Positions 1 to 8,497 are shown, counted from the first letter of the stretch. The stretch is 55,388 nucleotides of DNA from CAZUAQ01 sp964618455 (GCA_964618455.1 CAZUAQ010000038.1:1-55388), one strand, 5' to 3'. Numbers and translations: made by a program. Notes: generated from the letters alone by a model not told the origin.

Positions 1-337
1 TGTACCACTCGTCCATGCCCAAGAACTGCGCGTGCTTGAGATCGATCTCCAGGGCGTTGACCAGTTGGGCGACGAGGGGCAACTGCTCGGTCGGCCCGAT
101 CGGCCCGCAGATCCCCGCCGGCCGGTCCGGTGTCGCCTGCTTCCAGGCCTCGATGTATTCGAGCGCTTCGGCAAGGTAGAACTCCTCCAGCGCGTCGTAC
201 ATGACCACGCGGAAGCCGTCCCGGCCGAGTTTGGCCAGATCGTCGGCGGACAGCGCCGCCGCCTCGTGAATCAGGTCGGGGTCCAGGGTGGTATAGTCCC
301 ACCATTCCGGTGCGATGCTGCTCAAGCGTCGGCCCAT
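1..337 (-). CDS. NagB-family glucosamine-6-phosphate isomerase/deaminase-like protein (3' end outside window)
   Basis: The N-terminal 112 residues of a leftward gene are present; the rest lies beyond base 1. They contain GPIGPTEQLPLVAQLVN followed by FLGMDEWY. The second stretch matches the phosphosugar-binding and active-site region of the NagB/6-phosphogluconolactonase family (F-x-MDE-Y/W in glucosamine-6-phosphate deaminase). A family member would interconvert glucosamine-6-P and fructose-6-P plus ammonia in the cytoplasm. The start ATG at 337 is preceded by GAGGA eight bases upstream. The N-terminus differs from classical NagB, so the protein may be one of the planctomycete paralogues with a different sugar-phosphate substrate. 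The family call is fairly safe; the substrate is not. Confidence 0.72.
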   Translation of the reverse strand, partial: MGRRLSSIAPEWWDYTTLDPDLIHEAAALSADDLAKLGRDGFRVVMYDALEEFYLAEALEYIEAWKQATPDRPAGICGPIGPTEQLPLVAQLVNALEIDLKHAQFLGMDEWY

Positions 338-468
338 GATGAAAGTCCTCGATAATGGCGAAATACGTGTCTGTTTTGACGTACGCGGCGCTGGTCAGTG
401 AGAATATCCCCGTGGCGGACTCCTGACAATTCCCGGGAAGTAGTCGGGTTCTGAGCGATGCCGAAAGC

Positions 469-489
469 GGCCGACGGCCGACGGCCGAT
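469..489. repeat. Short tandem repeat, three GGCCGAC/T units
   Basis: Three adjacent 7-bp units (GGCCGAC, GGCCGAC, GGCCGAT) lie in the gap between the NagB-like gene and the small zinc-ribbon ORF. No function is evident. The rest of 338-532 shows nothing I can support. Confidence 0.6.
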
Positions 490-532
490 AAGAAGGTGTT
501 TTGTCCTGTGGCGGTGAAGTGGCAGAGTGCGG

Positions 533-760
533 TCAGGTCCCGGGCAGGATCTGCGGCGCGTCAGGTGGGGCGAAGTGGATCAGGCCACCGCAGTGTCGAC
601 ACCGGAAAATGCCATTTTGCTTGAAATTCCCTCTGCGCGGCCATATGCTGGCTACTTTCTTGAGGGTCCGCGTTCTTCGGCAGGCGGGGCATTGAAAGAA
701 GGGGCAGGAAGACCGGCCCGAGTTCTCCTCGTTGTGTCGCGCGGTGGATTTCGAGGGCAT
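533..760 (-). CDS. Small zinc-ribbon protein, hypothetical (75 aa)
   Basis: This 75-residue leftward frame carries CPAC near residue 25 and CRHC near residue 54, about 27 residues apart. That is the spacing of a treble-clef or zinc-ribbon metal site. The start ATG at 760 has a good Shine-Dalgarno (GAGGA, six bases upstream), which favours a real gene over a chance frame. The segment between the cysteine pairs is basic (RRTRTLKK, WPRRGNFK), as in nucleic-acid-binding ribbons. No family is recognised. Two other frames are open across the same stretch, but neither has paired cysteines or a ribosome-binding site. It stands alone between divergent neighbours. Confidence 0.5.
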   Translation of the reverse strand: MPSKSTARHNEENSGRSSCPFFQCPACRRTRTLKKVASIWPRRGNFKQNGIFRCRHCGGLIHFAPPDAPQILPGT

Positions 761-865
761 CGTGCGTCCTCAGGCATGGGGGCAGGTACCCATTTGGGGC
801 CCATCGCTTCGCCAATTCGTTTTCTGTGCTGGATTCTCGTTGTCAAGATTCTATGACTTTTCGGG

Positions 866-893
866 TGTTCAAGCAGCCGATTCGGCCTAAAAT
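866..893 (+). promoter_or_regulatory. Possible sigma70-type promoter of the REC-HTH gene
   Basis: TGTTCA (866-871), a 16-bp spacer and TAAAAT (888-893) lie about 67 bp before the ATG at 960. The -35 match is weak. The region 761-959 holds nothing else recognisable. Confidence 0.33.
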
Positions 894-959
894 GCAGTAG
901 CAATGTAACTTTAAGCTTCAGTGGAATGAGCAGTCAGGTCCCTGGCACAAAGGAACACC

Positions 960-1565
960 ATGGCCGTTCGACATCATATCAAAGTCCTCGTCGTCGATGA
1001 TGATATCCAGGTCTGCAAGACCGTCAGCATGATTTTGCAGGAACATGGATATCACGTTCAGTCATTCTCGCAGCCTCGGCAGGCGTTGTCCTCAGTGCGA
1101 AAGAGCGCCTTCGACATCGCGCTGGTGGATATCAAAATGCCGGATCTGAGTGGTCTGGAACTGGTAGATCGCATGAAAGCGGAGGACCCACGGATCGCCC
1201 TCGTTGTCATGACCGCCTATCCCGACGTACAGACGGCGGCAGAGACCATGCGTCTCGGTGCCCGGGATTACATCACCAAGCCTTTCCGGGAGGAGCAGTT
1301 GCTCAGCGCGGTCGAGCGTATCGCCCATGAAGTGGGACTGATTTACACCAACGAGCAGGAACTCAACCGCCTGATCGGCCAGCGGATCCGGCAGGAACGC
1401 TTGAAGCAGAGCCTGACGCTGCGCCAGCTTTCCGAACGCTCGGAATTGACGACATCTCAGCTCTCTCAGGTAGAACTCGGTAAAAATGCCGCCAGTGTCT
1501 GGGCCTTGGCACGCATCAGTGGAGCGTTGGGCAAGCAGTTGTGCGAGTTGCTGGCGGGGCTTTAA
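960..1565 (+). CDS. Response regulator with C-terminal XRE-type helix-turn-helix
   Basis: Residues about 6-125 form a receiver domain: acidic pocket DDD at 13-15, phosphoacceptor Asp57 in LVDIKMP, switch Thr85 in VMTAYPD, and Lys107 in TKPF. After a short linker, residues about 140-200 form a Cro/CI (XRE)-like helix-turn-helix, IRQERLKQSLTLRQLSERSE followed by TSQLSQVELGK. REC usually joins winged-helix, LuxR/FIS or sigma54-activator outputs, so this pairing is less common. The protein probably switches DNA binding on phosphorylation. No kinase is adjacent; the nearest is the PAS kinase at 10640. The ATG follows AAGGA. Confidence 0.88.
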   Translation: MAVRHHIKVLVVDDDIQVCKTVSMILQEHGYHVQSFSQPRQALSSVRKSAFDIALVDIKMPDLSGLELVDRMKAEDPRIALVVMTAYPDVQTAAETMRLGARDYITKPFREEQLLSAVERIAHEVGLIYTNEQELNRLIGQRIRQERLKQSLTLRQLSERSELTTSQLSQVELGKNAASVWALARISGALGKQLCELLAGL

Positions 1566-1670
1566 GTCGATGAGCACGCCTGGTCTGAACAACGATGCAT
1601 CTGAACGAACACGCGTGGCATTAACCATTCAGGTTGACCTTGAACACCTGTCCCATCTATTCTTGGATAC

Positions 1671-2060
1671 ATGAATCAGGACGAGCAGAACAACACGACT
1701 TCCGACGACGGTCTTTCACTGGCCAAGGAGATCGCGCGGATCGCAGCGGACAACCATACGGATGACGTCGTCGTGCTGGATTTACGAGGGTTGACGTCGA
1801 TCGCGGACTTCTACGTGATCGGCACGGGCACCTCGGATCGGCAGATGCGCGCCGTGATTGACCAGGTCGAAGAATACGGGGATCGCATCGGCCAGAAACG
1901 ATTCGGCCTGAGCGGCTATGACTCCGCCACGTGGATGCTGGCGGACTACGTGGATGTGGTGCTCCATCTTTTCGATCGGGCCCATCGGCAGTATTACGAC
2001 CTGGAACTGCTTTGGGGAGACGCGCCACGGGTCGAATGGCAGCGTCCCCTCTCCGCCTGA
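1671..2060 (+). CDS. rsfS: Ribosome silencing factor RsfS (Iojap/DUF143 family)
   Basis: This is a 129-residue protein of typical RsfS length. Hallmarks are the N-terminal helix (LAKEIARIAADNHTDDVVVL), the segment TSIADFYVIGTGTSDRQM, and the C-terminal WMLADYVDVVLHLFD with YYDLELLW. Family members bind ribosomal protein L14 (uL14) and block subunit joining when nutrients are scarce. No clear Shine-Dalgarno precedes the ATG at 1671. It lies 105 bp after the REC-HTH gene on the same strand. The usual nadD or proA neighbours are absent. Confidence 0.93.
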   Translation: MNQDEQNNTTSDDGLSLAKEIARIAADNHTDDVVVLDLRGLTSIADFYVIGTGTSDRQMRAVIDQVEEYGDRIGQKRFGLSGYDSATWMLADYVDVVLHLFDRAHRQYYDLELLWGDAPRVEWQRPLSA

Positions 2061-2465
2061 ATCCCGATCTCAATTCGTGATTATTGCAGGACGTCCGAAA
2101 AAAGCAGCGCCTCGGCGTTTCGACGGATATCCGTCACATGCTTGGGATTTCTATGTTCCTGATTGAAGATTTACCCCAACGAACCTAGTCTTATTCAGCA
2201 CTAGACGGGCAAGTTTCATTTTCTCCAACTGATTCTTGGAAAGATGCGGTCCGGACACCGCGAATGTCAGGTAACTCAGATCCGGGATGGATCGGAGCCG
2301 ATACCGGATGCCCGTGGAGGTCTTCCGCAAACGCGATGGAATCGTATGTTCGATCGCTGAAGCCTCGGCGGGGCAAAGGTATCTCTTCCTGAAACTGACG
2401 TTCGGGTGTTCGTCACTCACCCCATGAGTTGTTTTGAGTGGCGAACCGCAAGTAGGAGAGAAACC
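2061..2465 (+). other. Gene-free leader region upstream of the first lipoprotein gene
   Basis: No convincing gene is visible in these 405 bases. They hold a 12-bp palindrome ACGGATATCCGT (2124-2135) and a small hairpin GCGGT-ccggac-ACCGC (2246-2261). Near the 3' end, two mutually exclusive stems could form, CACTCA (2414-2419) with TGAGTG (2435-2440), or CTCA with the nearer TGAG. The latter sit just before the ribosome-binding site AGGAGAG at about 2454 and could affect translation. Confidence 0.35.
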
Positions 2466-4067
2466 ATGTCACGTTTAGTTAAGCGATCCTGTAACAAGAT
2501 GTTGGGACTGTTTGTGATGGCGTCAATACCACTGCTGATGGCCCAGGGTTGCCCTCCGCCGACAGGCAATAATGCCCCCTCCGCCAACGCAGGGACGGAC
2601 CAGTCGGTCGTCGGCGGCTCTACCGTATCGCTGGATGCTTCGAGCAGCAGCGATCCGGATGGCGATCCCTTGTCCTTCCTCTGGACGCAGTCAACCGGCA
2701 CGCCGGTCGCGCTGAGCAATGCCAGCAGCGCCCAGGCGTCGTTTACCGCGCCGAACAGCACCGAGACCCTGACCTTCGAGGTCGAGGTCATGGACGGCAG
2801 CGGCGCAAGCGACACGGATACGGTGAGCGTCAGCGTAACGACGAGCAATCAGAATCCCGTGAATCCTGGAAATCCGACCAACAATCTGCCGGTCGCGAAT
2901 GCCGGGTTTGATCAGAGCGTAAGCGGCGGTTCGACGGTGTCGCTGAACGGTTCGGCCAGTTTCGATCCCGACGGCGATCCGCTGACGTACAACTGGTCGC
3001 AGACGACGGGGACCCCGGTGACGCTGAGCGACAGTTCGAGCGCGACGCCGAGTTTCACCGCCCCGAACAGCACCGAGACGATGTCGTTCTCGCTGACGGT
3101 CTCGGACGGCTTCGGTTCGAGCACGGACTCGGTGAATGTCATCGTCACGCAGACGACGAGCCCGATGCTGTACATTGCCAACTTCAACGGCAGCAACGTG
3201 ACCGCGTACGACATCAGCGATCCGAACGCGATCAACGGGAACATCGCTCCTGACGCGAACCTGCAGGGTGCTCAGACGCAGTTGTTCTTCCCGTCGGACA
3301 TCATCATCGATGCCGGTGGCGCGCTGCTGGCCAGCAACTTCGCCACGCAGTCGATCACGGGTTACGACGACGCGATCAACCTACCCTCAATCAACGGGAA
3401 CGTGGCCCCGACGCGGAACGTCCAGGGTGCGGCGACGCTGCTGAGCCAGCCGACTTCGGTGACGGTCAACACGTTCAATGACCTGGCCTTCGTGGCGGAT
3501 CTCACGACGGACCAGATCTACGTCTACGGCGATGCTTCAACCCCCGCGTTTAACGGCAACCTGCCGCCGACGCGGACCATCACCAGCGCGAACATCAATA
3601 ACCCGCTGGGGATCAACTTCGGTGCCAACGACGACCTCTACGTCGCCAACAACGGCGTGGACAACGTGACGGTCTTTGCCAATGCGAGCAACCTGAACGG
3701 CGTCGTTGCGGCGACCCGCACCATCAACAGTGCGACGTTCAACAACCTGTTCGACGTGTATGTCGATCCGAACGATACGATGTACGTGGTGAACTCGACC
3801 ACCGGCCAGATCGACATGTTCTTCAATGCTTCGATCCTGAATGGCAACGTGGCTCCGGACGTGTCCCTGGTGGTCCAGGGTGCCGGGTCCTTGACCGCCA
3901 TCGCGGTGGATCAGTTCGGCACGGCGTATATCGTCGACAATCCGAACAACGCGGTCTACTCGTACGACAACATCACGACGCGGAACGGTACTCTGCCTCC
4001 CGACCGCGTTCTCCAGGGTGCGAATACGCAGTTGTTCGGTCCGATCCGCGTGTTCCTTCAGGAGTAG
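2466..4067 (+). CDS. Lipoprotein with two PKD/REJ-like domains and a C-terminal beta-propeller (copy 1)
   Basis: A signal peptide ends in a lipobox with Cys29 (LLMAQGC). Two PKD/REJ-like beta-sandwich domains follow, at about residues 35-118 and 133-220. Each starts ANAGTDQ or NAGFDQ, contains DPDGDPL and a W-x-Q core, and ends in a FTAPNSTET-type strand. Residues about 225-533 hold six blades of about 50 residues with recurring NGN-x-APxR, GAxTxL and YVANN-type elements, resembling NHL/YVTN propellers. The protein is probably anchored outside the cytoplasmic membrane and binds a ligand or partner; no catalytic residues are evident. The ATG at 2466 is chosen over one 60 bp upstream because AGGAGAG sits correctly and the signal peptide begins there. 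The next gene is a close paralogue. Confidence 0.82.
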   Translation: MSRLVKRSCNKMLGLFVMASIPLLMAQGCPPPTGNNAPSANAGTDQSVVGGSTVSLDASSSSDPDGDPLSFLWTQSTGTPVALSNASSAQASFTAPNSTETLTFEVEVMDGSGASDTDTVSVSVTTSNQNPVNPGNPTNNLPVANAGFDQSVSGGSTVSLNGSASFDPDGDPLTYNWSQTTGTPVTLSDSSSATPSFTAPNSTETMSFSLTVSDGFGSSTDSVNVIVTQTTSPMLYIANFNGSNVTAYDISDPNAINGNIAPDANLQGAQTQLFFPSDIIIDAGGALLASNFATQSITGYDDAINLPSINGNVAPTRNVQGAATLLSQPTSVTVNTFNDLAFVADLTTDQIYVYGDASTPAFNGNLPPTRTITSANINNPLGINFGANDDLYVANNGVDNVTVFANASNLNGVVAATRTINSATFNNLFDVYVDPNDTMYVVNSTTGQIDMFFNASILNGNVAPDVSLVVQGAGSLTAIAVDQFGTAYIVDNPNNAVYSYDNITTRNGTLPPDRVLQGANTQLFGPIRVFLQE

Positions 4068-4169
4068 TGAGTCGTCCAGGAGTGACGAAGCGTCAAGGAG
4101 GTTTTTGATCAGATGGAGTTTAAGGTCATGGGACTTCGGATGAGTCTTATGAAAGTCAAGTAAACGTCA

Positions 4170-4209
4170 GCGATGCATCCGGCGACCGCGCGGTCTCCGG
4201 ATGCGTCGC
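4170..4209 (+). promoter_or_regulatory. Long hairpin between the twin lipoprotein genes
   Basis: GCGATGCATCCGG (4170-4182) pairs with CCGGATGCGTCGC (4197-4209) over 13 bp with one G-U pair. The inner GACCGCGCGGTC is itself a perfect palindrome, so nearly all 40 bases pair. No T-tract follows. It may be an mRNA-processing or stability element, or a weak terminator that lets some transcription reach the second copy. Confidence 0.6.
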
Positions 4210-4234
4210 CCATTACCCGGGAGAGGTAAATCTC

Positions 4235-5809
4235 ATGAAACAGATGCACAAACGAACGATGACGACGATGGGTCTGATGCTGCTGGCGGCGTTGCCACTG
4301 CTGATGGCCCAGGGATGTCCGCCGCCGGCTCAGAACAATGAGCCGGATGCCAACGCGGGCACGGATCAGAACGTGACCGGCGGACAGACGGTCACGCTGG
4401 ACGGTTCGGGAAGCAGTGACGCCGACGGCGACACGTTGACCTTCTCGTGGACGCAGACGGCCGGCACGAGTGTGACACTCAGTGATTCGAGCAGCGCCTC
4501 GCCGACATTTACCGCCCCGGACACAACGGAGACGTTGACGTTCGAACTGACGGTGACGGACGGCAATGGTGGCAGCAGCGACGATTCGGTCAACATCCAG
4601 GTGGCCGCGTCGACGACGGGCAACCAGAACCCGACCGCCAATGCCGGCACGGATCAGACGGTCAGCGGTGGTGACACCGTCACGCTGAGTGGTTCGGGTA
4701 CGGATGCCGACGGGGATGCTTTGACGTTCTCGTGGACGCAGACGTCGGGCACAAGTGTGACGCTCAGTGACTCGACCAGCACGAACCCGACGTTTACGGC
4801 GCCGGATTCGACCGAGACGCTGACGTTCTCGTTGAGCGTGTCGGACGGTAATGGAGGCACGGCGACGGACACGGTGAATGTGAACGTCATCCAGTCCAGT
4901 TCTCCGATGCTGTACATTGCCAACTTCGCGGGCAACAACGTGACGGCGTACGACGTCACGGATCCGAACGCGGTCAACGGCAACATCGCGCCGGATGCGA
5001 ACCTGGCCGGTGCGCAGACGCAGTTGTTCCAGCCCTCGGACATCGTGATCGATGCGGGTGGCGCGCTGCTGGCCAGCAACTTCGCCACACCGTCGGTGAC
5101 GGGTTACGACGATGCCGTGACGCTGGCGTCGATCAACGGCAACATCGCCCCGACGCGTAACGTGCAGGGCGCGGCAACACTGCTGACCCTGCCGACCTCG
5201 CTGACCGTCAACACGACCAATGACCTGGCCTTCGTGGCAGACAACGGCACGGACCAGATTTTCGTGTTCACGGATGCGTCGACGGCGGCGTTCAACGGCA
5301 ACCTGGCCCCGACGCGGACCATCACCAGTGCCGATATCAATGATCCGTTCGGTATCAACTTCGGCGCGAACGATGAGCTGTACATCGCCAATAACAGCGC
5401 GAATAACGTGACGGTATTCGCCAATGCGAGCAACCTGAACGGCAACGTCAATGCGACGCGTACGCTGACGAGTGCCACGTTCGCGAATCTGTTCGACGTG
5501 TACATCGATCCGAATGATACGGCTTACGTGGTGAGTTCGGTTGCTGGTCAAATTGATATGTTCTTCAATGCGTCAACGCTGAACGGTGCCGTGACTCCCG
5601 ATGTCACACTTGTCGTTCAAGGCGCGGCTGTCCTCACGGCCATCGCCGTCGATTCGAACGGCACGGCGTACATCGTGGACAACACGGCCAACGCCGTGTA
5701 CTCCTACGACAACATCACCACGCGTAACGGCACACTCGCGCCCGATCGGACGCTCCAGGGTGCCAATACGCAGCTCTTCGGACCGATTCGCGTCTGGCTC
5801 CAGGAGTAG
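4235..5809 (+). CDS. Lipoprotein with two PKD/REJ-like domains and a C-terminal beta-propeller (copy 2)
   Basis: This 524-residue protein is a close paralogue of the preceding one. It has a signal peptide with the same LLMAQGC lipobox (Cys28), two PKD/REJ-like domains (about 35-115 and 130-210, with DADGDTLTF and DADGDALTF), and a six-blade propeller. Both propellers begin SPMLYIANF and end near GANTQLFGPIRV. The signal peptides and first PKD domain differ more than the propeller. That pattern fits tandem duplication with faster change at the exposed N-terminus. The ATG at 4235 has GAGAGG upstream. It lies 167 bp after copy 1 and ends before a strong terminator. Confidence 0.83.
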   Translation: MKQMHKRTMTTMGLMLLAALPLLMAQGCPPPAQNNEPDANAGTDQNVTGGQTVTLDGSGSSDADGDTLTFSWTQTAGTSVTLSDSSSASPTFTAPDTTETLTFELTVTDGNGGSSDDSVNIQVAASTTGNQNPTANAGTDQTVSGGDTVTLSGSGTDADGDALTFSWTQTSGTSVTLSDSTSTNPTFTAPDSTETLTFSLSVSDGNGGTATDTVNVNVIQSSSPMLYIANFAGNNVTAYDVTDPNAVNGNIAPDANLAGAQTQLFQPSDIVIDAGGALLASNFATPSVTGYDDAVTLASINGNIAPTRNVQGAATLLTLPTSLTVNTTNDLAFVADNGTDQIFVFTDASTAAFNGNLAPTRTITSADINDPFGINFGANDELYIANNSANNVTVFANASNLNGNVNATRTLTSATFANLFDVYIDPNDTAYVVSSVAGQIDMFFNASTLNGAVTPDVTLVVQGAAVLTAIAVDSNGTAYIVDNTANAVYSYDNITTRNGTLAPDRTLQGANTQLFGPIRVWLQE

Positions 5810-5862
5810 TGTGATCGTGAATTGTGAACGCGTGTTCATTGGACATGCGTGGTTTGACTCAT

Positions 5863-5910
5863 GCGGTGCATTCGGCGGTCTTCGGCTGCCGGATGCACCG
5901 CTTCTTTTTT
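5863..5910 (+). terminator. Rho-independent terminator after lipoprotein copy 2
   Basis: GCGGTGCATTCGGC (5863-5876) pairs with GCCGGATGCACCGC (5888-5901) over 14 bp with one G-U pair, followed by TTCTTTTTT. The stem core resembles that of the hairpin at 4170-4209. Confidence 0.85.
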
Positions 5911-5979
5911 AGCAGCTGTTGGCCCGGATGGAGCATCGCTGATACGTGCACCCTCTCACCGCCGGAGCTTCGGTCGTTT

Positions 5980-6849
5980 TCAGATGCCGTAGTTTTTGAG
6001 CGCGGTTTCGAGTTTTTCGCGGTTGGCGGGCTGCATGGGGCAGAGCGGGAGGCGGAAATCCTCGGCGAGCATGCCGCGCATGGCCATGGCGGTCTTGATC
6101 GGGATGGGATTCACTTCCAGGGTGAGCAGCCCCTTGGCGAGGCGGAACATCTTGTGGTGCCATATCTGGGCGGTCGGCCAGTCGCCCTGCAGGGCGGCGT
6201 CGGTCATGGCCTTGACATCCTTGGGCACGATATTGGCGAGCACACTGATCACGCCCACACCGCCAATCGCCATGAGCGGGAGCGTCATGGAGTCATCACC
6301 GCTGATGATGTCGATATCGCAGCGCGACCGGAGTTCGCTGGCGCCGTCCATGGAGCCGGTGGCGTGTTTGACGGCGACGAGGTTCGGACAGGCTTCACGC
6401 AGGCGGACGATGGTGTCGGTGCCGACTTCCACGGCGCAGCGACCGGGAATGTTGTAGAGCACCTGGGGGAAGTCGACCTCGCGGGCGATGGTTGCAAAAT
6501 GCTGGAAGAGGCCTTCCTGGGTCGGCTTGTTGTAGTAGGGGGCCACGAGAAGAGCGCCGTCCGCGCCGTTTTCGCGGGCGTGTCGTGTCATGGCGAGCGC
6601 TTCGCGCGTGCTGTTGGAGCCCGTACCCGCCATGACGAGGACGCGCCCCTTCGCTCGCTTGACCACGGCAGCGGTGACGGCATCATTTTCCTGGTGCGTA
6701 AGCGTCGGGCTCTCGCCGGTGGTACCGCAGGGCACGATCACATCGGTACCGGCGTCGATGTGGAAGTCGACGAGCCCGTCGAGGGTCTTCCAATCGATCT
6801 CACCGTCGCGGTACGGTGTGACCAGTGCCACCATGCTGCCTTTGAACAT
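5980..6849 (-). CDS. dapA: 4-hydroxy-tetrahydrodipicolinate synthase
   Basis: This 289-residue TIM-barrel enzyme should condense pyruvate with aspartate semialdehyde, the first committed step of the diaminopimelate/lysine pathway. Visible signatures are CGTTGESPTL (pyruvate-binding TT pair), VLYNIPGRC (catalytic Tyr), VAVKHATG (Schiff-base Lys) and the GGVGVISV loop. Length and motif order are normal. The ATG at 6849 was chosen because AGGAG lies upstream and residues beyond it do not resemble the family. It is the last gene of the leftward pdxJ group and has its own possible promoter in the gap after the SGNH gene. Confidence 0.95.
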   Translation of the reverse strand: MFKGSMVALVTPYRDGEIDWKTLDGLVDFHIDAGTDVIVPCGTTGESPTLTHQENDAVTAAVVKRAKGRVLVMAGTGSNSTREALAMTRHARENGADGALLVAPYYNKPTQEGLFQHFATIAREVDFPQVLYNIPGRCAVEVGTDTIVRLREACPNLVAVKHATGSMDGASELRSRCDIDIISGDDSMTLPLMAIGGVGVISVLANIVPKDVKAMTDAALQGDWPTAQIWHHKMFRLAKGLLTLEVNPIPIKTAMAMRGMLAEDFRLPLCPMQPANREKLETALKNYGI

Positions 6850-6912
6850 ACGCGCGTTTCTCCTGGATTCTCGTTGCTTGTGTGCCCGTCGATTCAGGCA
6901 TGACCGGCCACG

Positions 6913-6929
6913 CACACCCATCGGGTGTG
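6913..6929 (-). promoter_or_regulatory. Perfect hairpin in the dapA leader
   Basis: CACACCC (6913-6919), three bases, then GGGTGTG (6923-6929). It lies between the possible -10 at 6944-6949 and the dapA start. It could be an operator or an RNA hairpin; it does not resemble a lysine riboswitch. Confidence 0.4.
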
Positions 6930-6943
6930 AAACCGCTGGTGGC

Positions 6944-6949
6944 ATTGTA
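6944..6949 (-). promoter_or_regulatory. Possible -10 box of dapA
   Basis: TACAAT on the reverse strand, about 95 bp upstream of the dapA ATG. No good -35 box is visible. Confidence 0.3.
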
Positions 6950-6985
6950 AAGCGTCTGCCCCAGTCTCACCACTGCCGACATTGA

Positions 6986-8497
6986 CTATGGGGCGGGAGC
7001 GGATTGCGTCGTCAGGGGTTTGGGCAGAATCGGTCCGGGTTGCACTTCGATGGACTCGGGGCCGCTCGGCGGGTTGGCGGGGAGCTGCTCGTTCTTGACG
7101 TTCTCGCGAAGCAGCAGGTGCAGATCCATCCGCTTGGGGTGTTTGCGGATCAGTTTTTCGTATCCGGCTTCATACGCGAGCCACGTATCGATGAGTTTCT
7201 GGTGCGCCTCGGCCAACTCCGGTTCCTGCGGAGGCTCGGGCTTCAATCTCCGCCACACCGTGTAGTGATAGAGGTTTTTGGTTCCAATGTCGTTAAACAA
7301 GTGTTGGGCAGGCTCCGTCGTCAAGAGAATCGGCAGCGTGGCGAGATTGACGCCTTTGGCCAACTCGTCGGCATTGACGATGGCGGCGGGGGCCTGCGCA
7401 GCCGGAGGATGCTGCCGCGTGATGACAACGCCGCGTTCGGGAGGTTCGATGACGCGCAGGTCGACACGGCACATCCGGGTCGCTTCCCAATCCTCCCCGA
7501 GAGCATCGAAACGCCCGGTCGGCATCGGCCAGGGCAGGGGGCACTGCGGAATACGGAGATCGCGGGTGCCGTCATCGGTAACCGTGATGCTCGGTGCGGG
7601 AAGCTCGGTGTGCGCGGTGACCTTGACTTCCGGCGCGGCCCAATGCACCTCCACGTTGACGCTTATCGGCTCGGCGTTCCAGGTGCGCAGAAGCGTCACG
7701 GCTGCCAAAGCGTGGCTGCGTGCCGAGGGGTGCAGCCCATCGGTGGTGAGCCCGACCGCGGCGGTGCGATCCAGCCGGGCGGCGACGGCGGTCACCGCGG
7801 CGGACCAATCGGCACAGGGAGTCTTCGTTGCATGAGCCACTTCACGCACCACCTGGGCATAGCGCTGCATCGTGGCGTCATATTGAATCGCTTGAAGATC
7901 GACCACGTTGGAAACGCCGTCGCGTATGACGCGCGCTCGCCGTCCGTGCTCTTCGTCGACGCGCGGAGGCGTCATCAGCCAGACCCGCGCACCGGCCTGG
8001 CGGCAACGTTCGACGATCTGGGTAAGATGTGACCGGAAGGACTCAAGCCGGGCGGCATCCAGGGCCAGGAAATCCGGATCATTCAGCCCGAGGCAGACGA
8101 CGACATGGTTTGGTTCAAGGGCGAGAACGTCGCGCTCGAGGCGGAGCAGAGCGCGGTGGGCGGTGTCGTAGGCCCAGCCCGCGTTGACGAAGCGCAGCGG
8201 GATATCCGGGTAGCGGACGGTGACGAAGGACTCGACCAGCATGGGAAATTGATGGCTGTTGCGCGGCTGATTCACTTCGGTGAGTTCATCGCCGAGAAAG
8301 ACGACGCACTCCCCGGGTTGCAATGCGAAGGCAGCTCCGGCCTCGGCCGGTGAGGGGGCAAGAGGTTCCACGGGTGCGGTTGTCGGGTTGGCCGGCAATG
8401 TGGCGGGAGCCGTGGTGGCAGGCTGAGCTCCCGCGGCGGCGCACCATCCGAGTAACATCCCGACGACGGTACTCAAGGTGGCATGGCCCCACGGCAT
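6986..8497 (-). CDS. Exported SGNH/GDSL-hydrolase-like protein lacking the nucleophile serine
   Basis: This 503-residue protein has an N-terminal signal peptide, then a Pro/Thr/Ala-rich linker to about residue 55. Residues 62-275 follow the SGNH hydrolase plan. Block I reads FLGDELTE (69-71 GDE) where active enzymes have GDS. Block II NAG, block III GLND (137-140) and block V DGLHP (Asp253, His256) are intact. The catalytic Ser is replaced by Glu, so the classical esterase mechanism should not work. The C-terminal half (about 280-503) has no recognised domain. It sits 38 bp downstream of pdxJ and 136 bp upstream of dapA, and is probably co-transcribed with pdxJ. It may be a carbohydrate-binding pseudoenzyme. 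Confidence 0.75.
   Translation of the reverse strand: MPWGHATLSTVVGMLLGWCAAAGAQPATTAPATLPANPTTAPVEPLAPSPAEAGAAFALQPGECVVFLGDELTEVNQPRNSHQFPMLVESFVTVRYPDIPLRFVNAGWAYDTAHRALLRLERDVLALEPNHVVVCLGLNDPDFLALDAARLESFRSHLTQIVERCRQAGARVWLMTPPRVDEEHGRRARVIRDGVSNVVDLQAIQYDATMQRYAQVVREVAHATKTPCADWSAAVTAVAARLDRTAAVGLTTDGLHPSARSHALAAVTLLRTWNAEPISVNVEVHWAAPEVKVTAHTELPAPSITVTDDGTRDLRIPQCPLPWPMPTGRFDALGEDWEATRMCRVDLRVIEPPERGVVITRQHPPAAQAPAAIVNADELAKGVNLATLPILLTTEPAQHLFNDIGTKNLYHYTVWRRLKPEPPQEPELAEAHQKLIDTWLAYEAGYEKLIRKHPKRMDLHLLLRENVKNEQLPANPPSGPESIEVQPGPILPKPLTTQSAPAP

Noticed and set aside
2151..2420. 89-residue leftward frame upstream of lipoprotein copy 1
   Set aside because: No ribosome-binding site, no motif, and it runs against the leader of the lipoprotein gene.
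4109..5551. 480-residue Arg-rich leftward open frame
   Set aside because: It lies antisense to lipoprotein copy 2, has RH/RV-rich biased composition typical of a shadow frame, and no signal or domain.
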